Shown: positions 22,555 to 32,680 of the stretch, piece by piece
Layout of the letters: each line of letters begins with the position of its first letter
Numbering within the stretch: the stretch's first letter is position 1
Origin: Phytophthora quininea
Lineage: Eukaryota > Oomycota > Peronosporomycetes > Peronosporales > Peronosporaceae
Length of the DNA stretch: 64,000 bases
Direction of reading: 5' to 3'
Assembly (NCBI GenBank): GCA_011947345.1
Contig: JAAVTG010000561.1
Span: 372,001-436,000 of the forward strand
Notes under the pieces: generated by a model
Database searches by the model: none
Told to the model about the DNA's origin: nothing
The model's input: the letters and a program-made list of their open reading frames with translations, nothing else
Position numbers and translations under genes: made by a program

Positions 22555-24580
22555 ATGCGGATGCAGCTGGGGGCGCTGCTTGCGGCTCTTCCTGGGGCCT
22601 CGGCCGTGCTTCCAACGGGCGTCTTGTCGCTGGATCTACTGCCGCAGTCGCCCAACACTGCGCCGGCCTTCGCAGACCAGCTCTGCGCGCCCAGTGCGGC
22701 CGCCGGATGGGGCGTGCCGCTGCCTGCTCGCCACGACTCGCGCTGGAAGCGACTGATGCGACTTTCAGGCGACAATCACGACGGCTGCGCATCAATGAAT
22801 TTAAAAGTTGCAGGAGTGATGGTCATCGCGGACCGAGGCAACTGCTCCTTCGTGACCAAGGCGCTGAACGCCCAAGCCGCAGGGGCCAAGGGACTCATCG
22901 TGCAAGCCACCAAGCAGGCGGTGTACGACGCTATTGTCAGTGGTAATAGCTTCAACGCTTCTTCTTTAATTGCTACAGAAGACGCTGCTGCAGCAACTAC
23001 CACCAGCCTGGTGGTGGACAAGCCAGTGTTTGAGTACGACTGCAGCAGAGGACAAGCCTTTGTCAGTCAATTAGCCAGCCCCGTGTGGGAGACGGACGCT
23101 AAAGAGTGCAATTCTAACCCCCAGTGCCCGTCCAAGATGTGCGTGCTCACTGGCAACATTAAGGGCTCAGCCCATCAGGTCTGCTGCATGTGGGACACGT
23201 TCGTGCTCATGGGCGCCACGAACGGCAACGAGACGAAGAAATTGACGATCCCCGTCGTCTACATGACGATCTCTGAAGGTCGTAAGCTCCAAAAGGCGAT
23301 GGAAAAGTATCCAACGACGCTAGTGGCTCGTACATATCGTCGCGAACCGCCACTGATCGATGTGTCATCCATTCTGCTGTGGGCGGTGGGCGTTTTGACG
23401 GCACTAGGGGCAGCCTACTATTCCGCTGGATCGATGCATCGATACAAGAACGGTAAAAACGCCGTCGAACAGCGAAAGTTGCAGCAAAAGCAGCAACATG
23501 GAGAGCAGGACGAGTTTCACGACCAACGGGATGAAATCTGGGAACTAGACGCCAAGCACGCGGTTGGATTCATCGCGATGGCTGGGCTCTTCTTGACGGT
23601 GTTTTACTACGTAAAAATCGGCGGGATTATTCCGGTGCTTTTGCGGTGTCGAGTGCAGCCACACTGACGCAGTTGGTTGGGACCCCGTTGGTAGAACGAG
23701 TGTTGCCTTCACTGGCTGTTCGCGAGGTGACGGTGCCGCTCCTTGGCGATACAGCACGGGTCTCTGAGTTGGTGGGGCTGGTGCCGTGCTGCGCGCTTGC
23801 TATCTTTTGGTACATGCATCGACGTACGTATTGGCTGCTGCAGGACATTATGGGGATTTCTCTTTGCTTCGTGTTCCTGCGGACGGTGCAGCTTCCTAAC
23901 CTCAAGGTGGCTACTGTGCTGCTCACCTTGGCCTTTTGTTACGACGTTTTTTCGTGTTCTTGTCGCCTATGTTCTTCGGCTCGAGCGTCATGGAAGATGT
24001 CGCCACAGGCGGCCCAGCAGCTTACACCAGGAGTGGGTATCCTGGCATCGACTATTGTGAGCGGTATCCACACTATCCAGCGTGCGAGGACCCGGAGCCC
24101 ATGCCAATGTTGCTGGTTTTGCCGCGCGTTCTAGACTGGGCTGGAGGTACCAGCATGCTAGGTCTTGGCGACATTATCTTGCCGGGCATGTTACTTTCGT
24201 TTGCCTTGCGGTTCGACTATTCGAGCGCAGCGTCGAGTACTAGAAGCTACTTTACTCTTATGGCTGTTGGGTATGCGGTAGGTTTATCGATGGCGAACCT
24301 CGCCGTGTTGATAACGGAAATGGGTCAGCCAGCACTCATGTACCTTGTGCCAACCACGTTGGGCGCGCTCGTTACTGTGTCCAAGCGGAATGGCGACTTC
24401 CGAGCGATGTGGCTTGGAGATGGAGTTGATCAGAACGATACAAAGCGACGAGAGGGCGATAGCTCTACTAGATACAGCACGGTCAGGTCCGAGGCGCCAG
24501 ACGAGATCGTTGTTGATGATCCCATCGGGCGCAGCAATTCAAAGGGAAGTGACCAGATCCCACTACTAGGCTCGGGCTAA
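22555..24580 (+). CDS. Signal peptide peptidase-like intramembrane aspartyl protease (SPPL2 type)
   Basis: The start MRMQLGALLAALPGASA is a signal peptide. A protease-associated (PA) luminal domain follows, containing VMVIADRGNCSFVTKALNAQ and AGAKGLIV with several cysteines. The membrane region carries the GxGD-protease signatures: YD in AFCYDVF (first catalytic Asp), GLGDIILPG (second Asp) and the QPALMYLVP motif. Such enzymes cleave type II transmembrane segments within endosomal/lysosomal or ER membranes. The frame changes at a T-run at 23639-23642 and again at a T-run at 23947-23952; each is repaired by one T, the second directly inside the catalytic YD motif. About 675 residues. The PA domain places it in the SPPL2 group and not with plain SPP. 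Confidence 0.9.
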
Positions 24581-24609
24581 GCGAGCGAAGATAAAATGCA
24601 TGTTGGACA

Positions 24610-25791
24610 TTATGCTTTGCTGTTCATTACCAATCCAGAGTGAAGACCACCCGGAGAAGCAATTAACCACCCAACAGCGAGTGCATAGAGCACCAGCAAG
24701 TACAATGGAGCAGTGCCGATGAACACACTTACCGCCGAGCTCTTCCGCAGCGGGACACGTTGCGTCGTGCCGTCCTTCTTGGGGACCACCATCTCTTTCT
24801 GACCTTGTGAGTTCGTCTCAACGGGGACTTGCTCGTGCTCTTCATATCCGTCTGGGAACTTGTTGTCGACATTCACTACGTCGTCTGTAGGCGGGCTCAG
24901 GATGTGCACTTCCGCCGGTATCCACTACGACTGTTTCATAGGCGTTGCTTGTTGATTTCGAGCCATGCTCGTATTGGTGGCTCGACTGATCCAGTGTGTT
25001 GGATAGTGGAACTTCCTCGGCCGTGCCATCAGGCTTCGGGACCACCATCTTGGAGCCGTCCTGGGTGTCGATGACAGGGATCTCTTGCTCCTTCTCACCT
25101 CCATTCGGGTACGTGATGTCGACGTTCACTTGTGCGTCTGCAGGTGGGCTCAGTATCTACACTTTCTCAGGACCGGTGCGGGTGTCTACCATGACAGAAG
25201 GGTTGTTGTCGGTTGTCGATCCAGATCCGTGATCATGCTCAAGAGAAGACAAACTTGGTTCTGGTTCAGCCTCCTCGATGTGAGGAATCTCAATGGTACC
25301 AGCATTTTCGACTCTGAGTTCGGGTCGGCCGTGCGGTGTTTCAATGACAGGAGCGTCGGCTTGCCTCTCGAATCCATTCACTTGTTCGATCAATATAGGC
25401 TGAACGCCATCTTCAGGTGGTCCTTGCGGGACCACGTTCTCTATGCCTAGCGTCGTATTCACGGCGATGGCATCATTTTCTTCGACAGTCGGTGCTTCTT
25501 CGCGAATTGGCTCGGGTGCTTCGGTAGGCGGCGCATCCACCATTGCAATACTACCGTCAGCGATCGAAACCTCAGCGTGATGGTCCTCGGGTGTGTCGAC
25601 GACCAGCACCGTTTCCTGGGTCACGTTTTCATCAGGAGACTTGATCTCAACTTGCGCTTCGCCATCGCTAGTTTGAGAAGCAAGTGCACAAGGTGTGCGA
25701 CTTCAACGTCTGGGATGCGTCTGGGACGAGTAAGCTTTGGAGATCCGACCGTTGGACTTGGCCTTGCAGACAGAGAGAACAGTGAATTCAT
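24610..25791 (-). CDS. Acidic repeat protein with C-terminal membrane span
   Basis: The start MNSLFSLSARPSPTVG is at 25791. The body is acidic and repetitive: VVDTPEDHHAEVSIADG and VMVDTRTGPEKV, then two copies of a roughly 80-residue unit built around ILSPPADAQVNVD / ILSPPTDDVVNVD, EQEIPV / EQVPVE, MVVPKPDGT / MVVPKKDGT and a VPL ending. A hydrophobic span (APLYLLVLYALAVGWLIA) near the C-terminus suggests a tail-anchored membrane protein. A stop codon TAG at 25157-25159 falls in frame exactly where the first ILSPP unit starts, and the frame also changes near 25700 and 24925. This looks like an oomycete-specific surface or internal-membrane repeat protein; function unknown. Confidence 0.5.
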
Positions 25792-25879
25792 TCCGCTATT
25801 TGCTAAGCAGTGAATAAAGCTTTGGCAATCCCCACTCTAAGAAGAGCTGCGCTAAGTGATATAGTTGCTATACAAGTGG

Positions 25880-26552
25880 CTATTGCTCATTGCTAGAAAG
25901 CCCCAGAACTGTCACGGTCACATTTCTTTCTGGCGTCGGTACCTCAACTGGTGGAGCCGTCGTGGACGGGTACTTGTCCAAGAGCTCCTGCGGGATTTCA
26001 ATCACCGTCTCGGAGCACCAGACTTCCAGCATGTAATAGAGGGAATCGATCGTGTTGATGCTGAATGTCAGTTTGTGCTTCTTGGTCGGATCATTACTTT
26101 CTGGACGCAGGCAGTGTTGCTCTCGATCTTGTCGTCGAGCTGCTCGTTCAGGTTGTCTTTGACCTCATCGGGGAGATCCGAGTTGCCGATGTCCGCCTTG
26201 TGGTTGTCCCAGACCTTGGTGAGTTGGGCGATGTACTCATCGTACGTCACCGTGCCGTCATTGTCGTGGTCGAGGTTGTCGAATGTCAAGTAGAACATGT
26301 CGCCCAAATCCTCAACAAAGTCGGGTACCACCAAGGTCGTCTCCATGTTCTTGCTTGCTGGAGGCGATGCATCAATATTTAACGTGTTTAATGTGGTGTA
26401 CCCGATTAACACCGAAACAGCGATCACTGTCACCACCGCGCCGGCGACTGCCAAGCGTTTTTCTTGTGAGAATTAGCAGCGAGGTGGGCCTCAGTGCGTC
26501 GAAGGAAGGTTGATTCCTCGTTCTCAACCTTGTAGCTGGCGGGAGACTTCAT
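25880..26552 (-). CDS. Single-span membrane protein with a canonical EF-hand
   Basis: The start MKSPASYKVENEESTFLRR at 26552 gives a short charged cytosolic N-terminus, one hydrophobic span (VVTVIAVSVLIGYTTL) and then a domain with a perfect EF-hand loop DHDNDGTVTYDE. After it come an acidic helix and a C-terminal segment LTFSINTIDSLYYMLEVW, ending at 25880 with GLSSNEQ. Two frame changes, at the T-run 26458-26462 and at 26098-26100 (plus-strand notation), are each repaired by one base. About 223 residues; probably a calcium-binding type II membrane protein. It is a same-strand neighbour of the acidic repeat gene, 88 nt upstream. Confidence 0.6.
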
Positions 26553-26891
26553 AGTGCGATGATCTCTCAAACAGCGAACGGGAAGTGGAGGTCCTTATCT
26601 TGGCCAAGAGCTTCAACTTCGACTCACATTGTTGGAAATTGCACCGGTGACATGCTGCAACGCTGACAGCATTGAAGGATATTATCTACGTTGAAGGATG
26701 TCGCCTTAGTCACCCGCCCAAACTGAGATTAGCACCCGGATAGCGCTACGGAGCATACTTGAAGCACTATGGCGCGGGTCACGTGTTTGATGAATATCGT
26801 CAAATCTCCGATTTAACGAATCATATCGATATCCACCTCCCTTTTGGCCAATCACAGGGCAGGTACGCTTGTAAAGGCTGTCCAGCCGCAG
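26553..26891. other. Intergenic region left of the Crypton element
   Basis: About 340 nt between the start of the EF-hand membrane-protein gene and the palindrome at 26892. I see no coding signal and no tandem repeat. It presumably carries the promoter of the minus-strand gene. Confidence 0.4.
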
Positions 26892-26912
26892 CTCCGACAT
26901 ATCGGGTCGGAG
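26892..26912. repeat. Palindromic site left of the recombinase gene
   Basis: CTCCGAC and GTCGGAG form a perfect 7-bp inverted repeat around a 7-nt loop. An overlapping pair GACATATC / GATATGTC (26896-26903 and 26919-26926) makes a second perfect 8-bp inverted repeat. The 10-mer CGGGTCGGAG recurs at 30397-30406. Candidate end or recombinase-binding site of the Crypton-like element. Confidence 0.4.
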
Positions 26913-26993
26913 GCCCCTGATATGTCCATACAAATGCCAACTCATTCACATATTTCCTGAATAACACGAAAACGCCGACCTCTCCGACCCAAG

Positions 26994-29032
26994 ATGAACC
27001 TGCGCGACCTCGCACCAATTAGCACGAAACGCGCACGCGAGAGCGCAGCGCGCTCGTTCAAGACGTTCCTAGCTGATGAAGGTGTCACCTGGGAGTATCT
27101 CGCCGTGTGCATGGCGCGCGAGAATGCCCCGCTTGTCCTGGAAGCAGTGGTGGACAAGTTCGGCATGTATCTGGTCTTCAAGGAAGGACGCAAGGGTCAG
27201 CTCTTGGCCAGGCACTCGGTCATGCAGTACTACCGACAGGCCAAGAACTGGCTGCTGGACCAGTTCCCCAGATTCGCCAAGCTACAGACAAGGCGCTGCT
27301 CAAGAAGGGCCAAGTGCTGGAGCGCTACTGTATGAAGAGAGAGTCTGGGACCTTCGTCAACAAGGTCCCAGCGTGTACCAAGAAGTCGCTCAAGATGATG
27401 GTCATGCACCTGTATTCAACTGCTTCCACGGCTTCCGACTACCAAGACGCCGCGCTGCTGTGCTTGCTGTGGTTCCTGTTCGGACGAGCGTCTGACCTCA
27501 CGCTGCTTCGCAAGGTGAATCTCTCCATCGGCGTCGGGAATATTCTCTTCGTCCGCTTCATCCGCATCAAGACTTCGGAAGAGCAAGGGGTCTCACTCTT
27601 CCCCGATGACGACTTCATCACGTGCCCGCTGCTCGCCATCGCCCTTGCCCTCGCGACACAGTCTGCACCGACAACTTCGCTCTTGAGCCAGCTTCCTGAT
27701 CAGCACGCGAACGTGCAAGCCACTCCGACTGCGCCTCTCATCGACTTGATCGACCACCCCGAAGACGTTGCTTCACTTCAAACCTCCAAAGACGCTGCAG
27801 ATGGGGAGAAGCTTACCGACGACGCCCCCGGAATCCATAGCTACGTCAACAGAGTCTTGGGGAGAATCGCACAGAAGGCCGGTGTCACGGAACGCTTGAC
27901 GTCGCACTCCTTCCGTCGTGGAGGAACTCAGCATGCCAACGGGGCCGGAATGTGCGTGCAATGGATCTTCGACCGAGGCGCGTGGAATATGACAGCGACG
28001 AACAAGGCGTTCGCGTATGTTTTCAACACTCCAGCAGAAGACCACAAGATTGCTCGCGTCTTGAGCACCCGCAAGCCCAACGCAGAAGTCTCGCTGTTGT
28101 CGCTCAACGCCTTTGACTCGGACACGCACCAGAAAATTGCCTCCGTTGCATCAGCGCTATTCGTCGCTTCGTCTGGGCTTGACACCGCACAGTATGACGT
28201 CAACGCACCAGTGCTCGAGACTCTCATGGCGTACCTACTCCGCCACTACCCAGCGTTGAAGGCTCTTTCGGCTGATGGCCCTGCGATCCAGCGTCTGGAG
28301 GCTTGTGCTGTCGAGAAAGGCTTCTGTGTCAATGGCTTGCTGGTTTGGTCGTCTCACCTGACCTGTGATCCAAAACCCACCGAGGAACAACATACCGGGG
28401 CCCCACAAGAAGCATCGACCGATGTTACCAAGCACCCCGTGTTTCTCCATCAAACCGCCTTGATTGAACAATTAATTCAAGTGAACAAGACACTCGACGC
28501 TCGCTTGACAGTAATGGAGGCTAAGCTCTGCAACAAACACGCACGGACACCAACACTGCAGGAAACAAGTGAGGATACAAGTAGCGACAAACCGCTATCC
28601 AAACGACGACGTACCTCTCCAGCTTCGAGCCTCAAAGACACCTGGTTCGCGTGGTACGCTCAAGAGCCGCGGATGTGGAGCTCGACCGACGGCGCTACAA
28701 AGCACACTCGGTCCAACGCGAAGTGGCTTGTTGGCTTCACGAAAATCTTCCTGACCGACGGCTTCACGCTTGTTGAAAGGTCACCACGCTATCGAGACGA
28801 TGTCCTTGAGGTCGGGGCTGCTGCCGAAGTCGCGGTGCTGGAACTTCTTCGTGGTCATGGGATCAAAGCGCGCGGTGGCAACAATGTGTTGAAGTACCTG
28901 CGGGGGCTCCACAAGTCTGGTTTGCTCAATGAACACGTCGCACGCTTCAATCACCTACAACGAGGAGGTCACATCATGGATCCTTCACCGGGACACACGC
29001 AAAACATCATCGAGTTAGTGATTGCAGCTTAA
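26994..29032 (+). CDS. Crypton tyrosine recombinase (transposase)
   Basis: The start MNLRDLAPISTKRARES at 26994 begins a SAM-like N-terminal core-binding region (FKTFLADEGVTWEYLAVCM, QYYRQAKNWLLDQF). After a frame change near 27280, equal to one missing G, the catalytic domain follows: an Arg-containing segment FLFGRASDLTLLRKVNLS, then SHSFRRGGTQHANG (the HxxR box) and, further on, WNMTATNKAFAYVF with the candidate nucleophilic Tyr. This R-HxxR-Y order defines tyrosine recombinases; the C-terminal extension and eukaryotic setting fit Crypton elements. The last 200 residues are a basic, partly disordered domain (KRRRTSPASSL) likely used for DNA binding. About 680 residues. No stop codon interrupts it, so it may be recently active apart from the frame break. 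Confidence 0.85.
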
Positions 29033-29130
29033 TTTCATTATCGCACCTTCGCGGCCAGTCGTTTTTGCAGCCGCTTGTCCCTCCGAAATTGAAAGCTCAT
29101 TCTGCATCTTACACCCGCAACACGTAGCCA

Positions 29131-29663
29131 TGCCTTCACGCAAGCCCTCGAAGAAAGCGGTCAGCTCAAGGCAGGAGTTCAAGGGCCTCTGTATCGCTGT
29201 TGGAAAGACGTTCAAGATACGTGTCAGGGATGAAGTTATTCGCCACCTTCGACTTACCTTGAGCACGACTGTCGCCTCTGCAAGTCTCCTCCCCGAAGCT
29301 CTCGAGGTGATCTTCGCTGCTCTTGCCGATCGGAAGAAGCGCCGCCCCACGCTGGACGATGTGCACGAGTGGCATGTCCCTCTCGAAGACGCTGGCGTTG
29401 ACGCGGAGGCTGCAGACGACGAAGGCGCGGTCGACGCTCCACAAGATGAGCCCCAGCACTACGTGCGCAAGCTGGTCAACTGGAAGCGTGAGAACCGCAC
29501 CACGTACTACCTTGTGGACTGGGAGCCGACTTGGGAGCCTCGATGCCACGTGAATCCCACCGTCGTCGCGGCCTTCAAGAAGGAGCGCCGCCTGCTTGTC
29601 CGCAAAGCCTTCATCGACGACGAAGCTGTAGAAGACAACTCGCTCAACGCCACAGAAGCATAG
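29131..29663 (+). CDS. Small chromodomain protein associated with the Crypton
   Basis: The start MPSRKPSKKAVSSRQEFKG lies 98 nt after the recombinase stop, on the same strand. The N-terminal half is helical with RVRDEVIRHLRLTLSTTV and LPEALEVIFAALAD. Its length and pattern (basic start, then a three-helix region ending KKRRPTLDDVHEW) loosely resemble a histone fold. The C-terminal half is a chromodomain-like unit: YVRKLVNWKRENRTTYYLVDW then EPTWEPRCHV, matching the aromatic-cage and W-EP motif. About 177 residues, no frame break. In some retrotransposon integrases chromodomains steer insertion to chromatin marks; a similar targeting role for this element is inference. Confidence 0.75.
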
Positions 29664-29735
29664 GGTGAGTCAATCATAACGGTCAATACAGGGTGTACTA
29701 CATGCTTAACAACACTAGATACATCAAACTACACT

Positions 29736-29870
29736 GCGTTGAACACTGAGCTTGACCTCCAGATGAAAGAGCAAAGTTAACCTCGTCACAGAGTACACAC
29801 AACATGAATTTGTATGCGGCATCGAACACAGAGCTTAACCTCCGAATGGAACAGCAATGTTAACCTCAAC
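29736..29870. repeat. Two degenerate tandem units, about 83-bp period
   Basis: GTTGAACACTGAGCTTGACC at about 29738 recurs in altered form at about 29821 (ATCGAACACAGAGCTTAACC), each followed by similar AAAGTTAACCTC / AATGTTAACCTC text. The pair sits between the chromodomain gene and a CA-rich tract and has no coding potential. It may be part of the element's 3' region or the body of a short interspersed element. Confidence 0.5.
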
Positions 29871-29914
29871 GCGCGCACACACACATGCACACACACACAC
29901 ACATGCACACGCAC
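29871..29914. repeat. CA microsatellite
   Basis: Imperfect (CA)n tract interrupted by ATG and CG, lying directly beside the tRNA-like sequence. Confidence 0.9.
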
Positions 29915-29918
29915 TGTA

Positions 29919-29989
29919 GCTCATGCCTGGAATCGAACCAGCGCCACCGAGTGTTTTAAGCTCGGGCCCACCCACTGGGCATCATGAGC
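29919..29989 (-). ncRNA. tRNA-like sequence, possibly a SINE head
   Basis: On the minus strand this 71-nt stretch has a perfect 7-bp acceptor stem (GCTCATG / CATGAGC), a 4-bp D stem (GCCC / GGGC) and a T arm containing GGTTCGATTCC, an exact RNA polymerase III B box. The anticodon arm is irregular: CCGAG / CTCGG closes a nine-nucleotide loop instead of seven, so a reliable anticodon cannot be read, and the T stem has a mismatch. The CA tract and degenerate repeats follow on its 3' side. It is therefore better called a tRNA-derived element than a working tRNA gene. Confidence 0.55.
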
Positions 29990-31220
29990 GGTCGGGACTT
30001 GCGCCCGAGAGCGGCAAAATCCCGAATGACAGCTCGGCAGTGAATGCCAGCCACACAGTTTGTGTGGACACGTGGCCACTAAGCCAGCGTATTTGCGCTG
30101 CTCATAAGAACAGGCTTTTACGTACCCACTCTTTTAGTGGCCCCCGATTTCCGAGGCCGAGCATCATTTGTCAATTTGCTGGCTGCAGAGCACATGGCTC
30201 TGCAGCGCAAAAATGTATGTTTTAGTTTTTGCCTCTATCTTTGCCCACAGGCCGTTTTAGAGCCTGGGAATCCGCCTGTAAACACGCCTTTGTATGGCTC
30301 TCTTAGGATTCTCAAATCTACATGTGGTTTCAAACCTGCCTTTTTAGACTCTTTTCTGATCGGCTCTTTTCCCTCCGATGTACCGCTTTTCCGGTACGGG
30401 TCGGAGAAGGTCGACGGTCGGAGATTTTTGCTGTGGGAAGCGGTTGAAGCCCGCTTAATTGTTTGCTGGAGCTCAGGAATAGCGAAGCTAACATTCTAAT
30501 CTCACTTTTCCTTTCTACTCACGACTCCCGGTCATACAGATCAAGTGCGTCTTCCAATACACATGGACCCAACAGGTTCGAGCCGCGCAATGGACGGTCG
30601 ATATGGCCCCAGTAAAGATGAACGCAGATCTGTCGGTCCCCTGACTCGGTCACTGAACGGGTAATGGTACCCCGAAAAGATAAAGACTGCAGCCGTTGGA
30701 GGGTTAGCCAAGCAACCGAAAGATGCTTTGAGTTAGGTATATTTTTATCTGTTGTAGGAAAACAATCGCTGATCGATTATTGGAAATCTGTAAAAAAACA
30801 GGTAATTACGACTAAAAAATAACTAGCAACTGCTGTTGGGCGGTCTTCGCACTTTTGCTCATTTTATATCTTCGCTTCGCCTGCTCAAGCTTTCATGAAT
30901 CCGACGAAGAAGCTGATCTTCCTCCGTTGAGTCGAGCCATGCAGTCCGCGAGACCTCTCCGACGCTCTCGTGCGGATCTCGTACACTCGAGCGAGTGGTT
31001 TCAACAAACTGTTGCAGACGCCCTGTGGATACCCGACAGAACTGAGGTCGTTCACAAACCTCGCAGACGACGTATCCAAAACTCCCCAGATCTCGACCAA
31101 GGAGACGGAAGGAAGCGCAAACGCGAGAAGAGAGGCGTGTTTCCGAAGCGCGCATCAGGGTTCGTCCGCGACCGTGTTTCGGACCACATAAGAGTGGTCG
31201 AACCGCTGTTCGCCTCTTGA
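29990..31220. other. Non-coding or decayed stretch between chromodomain and Fanzor genes
   Basis: About 1.2 kb apart from the palindrome at 30373. I see no convincing gene to 30850. From about 30850 to 31220 arginine- and serine-rich frames occur that may be remnants of a disordered Fanzor N-terminus, but stops interrupt each frame. Confidence 0.4.
30373..30406. repeat. Long imperfect palindrome, partner of the site at 26892
   Basis: CTCCGA and TCGGAG form the outer arms and GTACCG / CGGTAC the inner arms around CTTTTC. Its right arm CGGGTCGGAG is identical to that of the left site. Candidate right end or recombinase site of the Crypton-like element. Confidence 0.4.
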
Positions 31221-31230
31221 GTCGACGTGA

Positions 31231-32671
31231 CCAACTTCGCCGACGAGGAACGCACTTCGCGTTGGAGAGAGATGTCGAAGCACGCCACAGCGTGCACAAG
31301 ATGATATTATCGAGGACGAGGAGTCAGACGAAGAAGAAGAGGAAACCGTCAACAGTGTGGTAAGCTTTGACTGTTCCCGACTTCGGACCAGCGCGCTAAG
31401 CTGGACCAGATGTTCGCTGTCAACCGCGCGATATACAACAAGCTGGTGGCCCGCTCCCGCGAAGACCAACTCGGAATCGCGTCCGATGAAAAGGTGACGC
31501 GGACCGAACTCATGAAGAAGTACCGTCCGATCGCGATCCTGAAGAGCATGTTCAAGTACTTCCGGAACAACAAACGCGCGAGAGCCCGACAGAAGCAGGT
31601 TCACGACGAGATTCGAGACTCCGCGTTTCGTGATTTCAAGAAGGCGGTGTAGTCATCGCTGGCGCTATTCTTCGCCAAGAAGAGGCGGGACGATAAAACC
31701 ACGTACCCGGACATGAAGTTCAAGAGCAAGTTCTCGCTGTCCAACACAATTGAGATCAGGAAACGCTCGGTGAATGCTGTTGTTGAGAACGACGGCCAAG
31801 GTTTTGACCGGTTCCACACTAAGTTCTTCGGGATGAAAGCGGGCGACGGCATTGCTTTGCACGAACGACTCCCAGCGCTAGAGAGATCTGTCCGTCTGCG
31901 ACGTCTGCGAGAAGGAGAGTACTATCTCATCGTACCTCGCCTGCGAGAGTTCGACCCGTCCAAGAGCGAGAGAGTGTGCGCGATTGACCCTGGTGTGCAC
32001 AAGTTCGCGACTGTGTACGACCCCGACGGGCGAACGTTCAGCGTGAAGGACGCGCGCTCCGTGTTGAAGAAGAAGTTCGAGGCCGTGGACGAGATGAAGT
32101 CCATGCTCGCCCAGATGACCAACGCGTGCAAGGCCAGACGCTCAACTCCACACGACCGAACGAAGACGAGCAGGTCAAGCGAGCATCGATTTCGCTACCG
32201 GCTGCGTAGACGGATACGCTTCACGTCTCGAAAGGCGACGCGAGCCGTGAACAACATTCACCAAAAGCTCTCGAGCTGGCTGGCGATGAACTACAAGCAA
32301 GTCCTTCTCCCGTCCTTCCACACGTCGGAGAAGGTGCGACGGTATTTCTTGAAGGCAGCAGCAGACGCTACCCCGGAAACCTCCGCCACCGTCCAGAAGC
32401 GGAAGATTCGAAGCCCTACGGCGAAATCTATGCTGGCGCAGGCTCACTATCGCTTCAAGATGCTCCTGAAGTACAAGTTGGAGCGCGCGGGCGGACGGCT
32501 GGTCGAGTGCGAGGAGGAGTACACGTCGAAGACCTGCTCAGGCTGCGGAACGATAAAAACAACCTGGGCGGCAGCGAGGTCTTTCGGTGCAGCAGCTGCC
32601 GGGCAGTGTACGATCGGGACGTGAACGCAGCGCGCAACATCTTCCACAAGAACATGGGGTTGCTCTTGTAG
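31231..32671 (+). pseudogene. Fanzor (eukaryotic TnpB-like) RNA-guided nuclease gene, broken
   Basis: An acidic stretch (DDIIEDEESDEEEEETV) precedes the TnpB-type start region LFPTSDQRAKLDQMFAVNRA and IYNKLVAR. The RuvC-like nuclease follows: AIDPGVHKFATVYDPDG with the first Asp at 31986, then AGGRLVECEEEYTSKTCSGC with the acidic RuvC-II segment and the first zinc CxxC. After a frame change at the A-run 32555-32559 come CSSCRAVY and DRDVNAARNI, giving the second zinc pair and the third catalytic Asp. Breaks: a probable missing base near 31370, an in-frame TAG at 31650-31652 and the A-run change. Two of these match the window-wide one-base error pattern; the TAG does not. Fanzors are RNA-guided DNA nucleases carried by eukaryotic mobile elements. 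Whether this copy is inactive depends on the TAG being real. Confidence 0.8.
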
Positions 32672-32680
32672 AGCGCTCTC

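Larger units (their letters stand above)
26892..30406 (+). mobile_element. Crypton-like tyrosine-recombinase element, limits tentative
   Basis: The element body holds a tyrosine recombinase gene and a chromodomain gene in the same orientation. Limits are placed at the two similar palindromic sites (26892-26912 and 30373-30406) that share CGGGTCGGAG. Cryptons lack classical terminal inverted repeats, so the ends cannot be fixed without an empty allele or other copies. A neighbouring Fanzor gene could be internal cargo if the true right end lies beyond 32.75 kb. Confidence 0.5.

Noticed and set aside
29871..29914. CRISPR-like or structured repeat array
   Set aside because: It is a simple CA dinucleotide tract, not spaced repeats.
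29919..29989. Functional tRNA gene
   Set aside because: The anticodon loop is two nucleotides too long and the T stem has a mismatch, so no anticodon can be assigned; a tRNA-derived element fits better.
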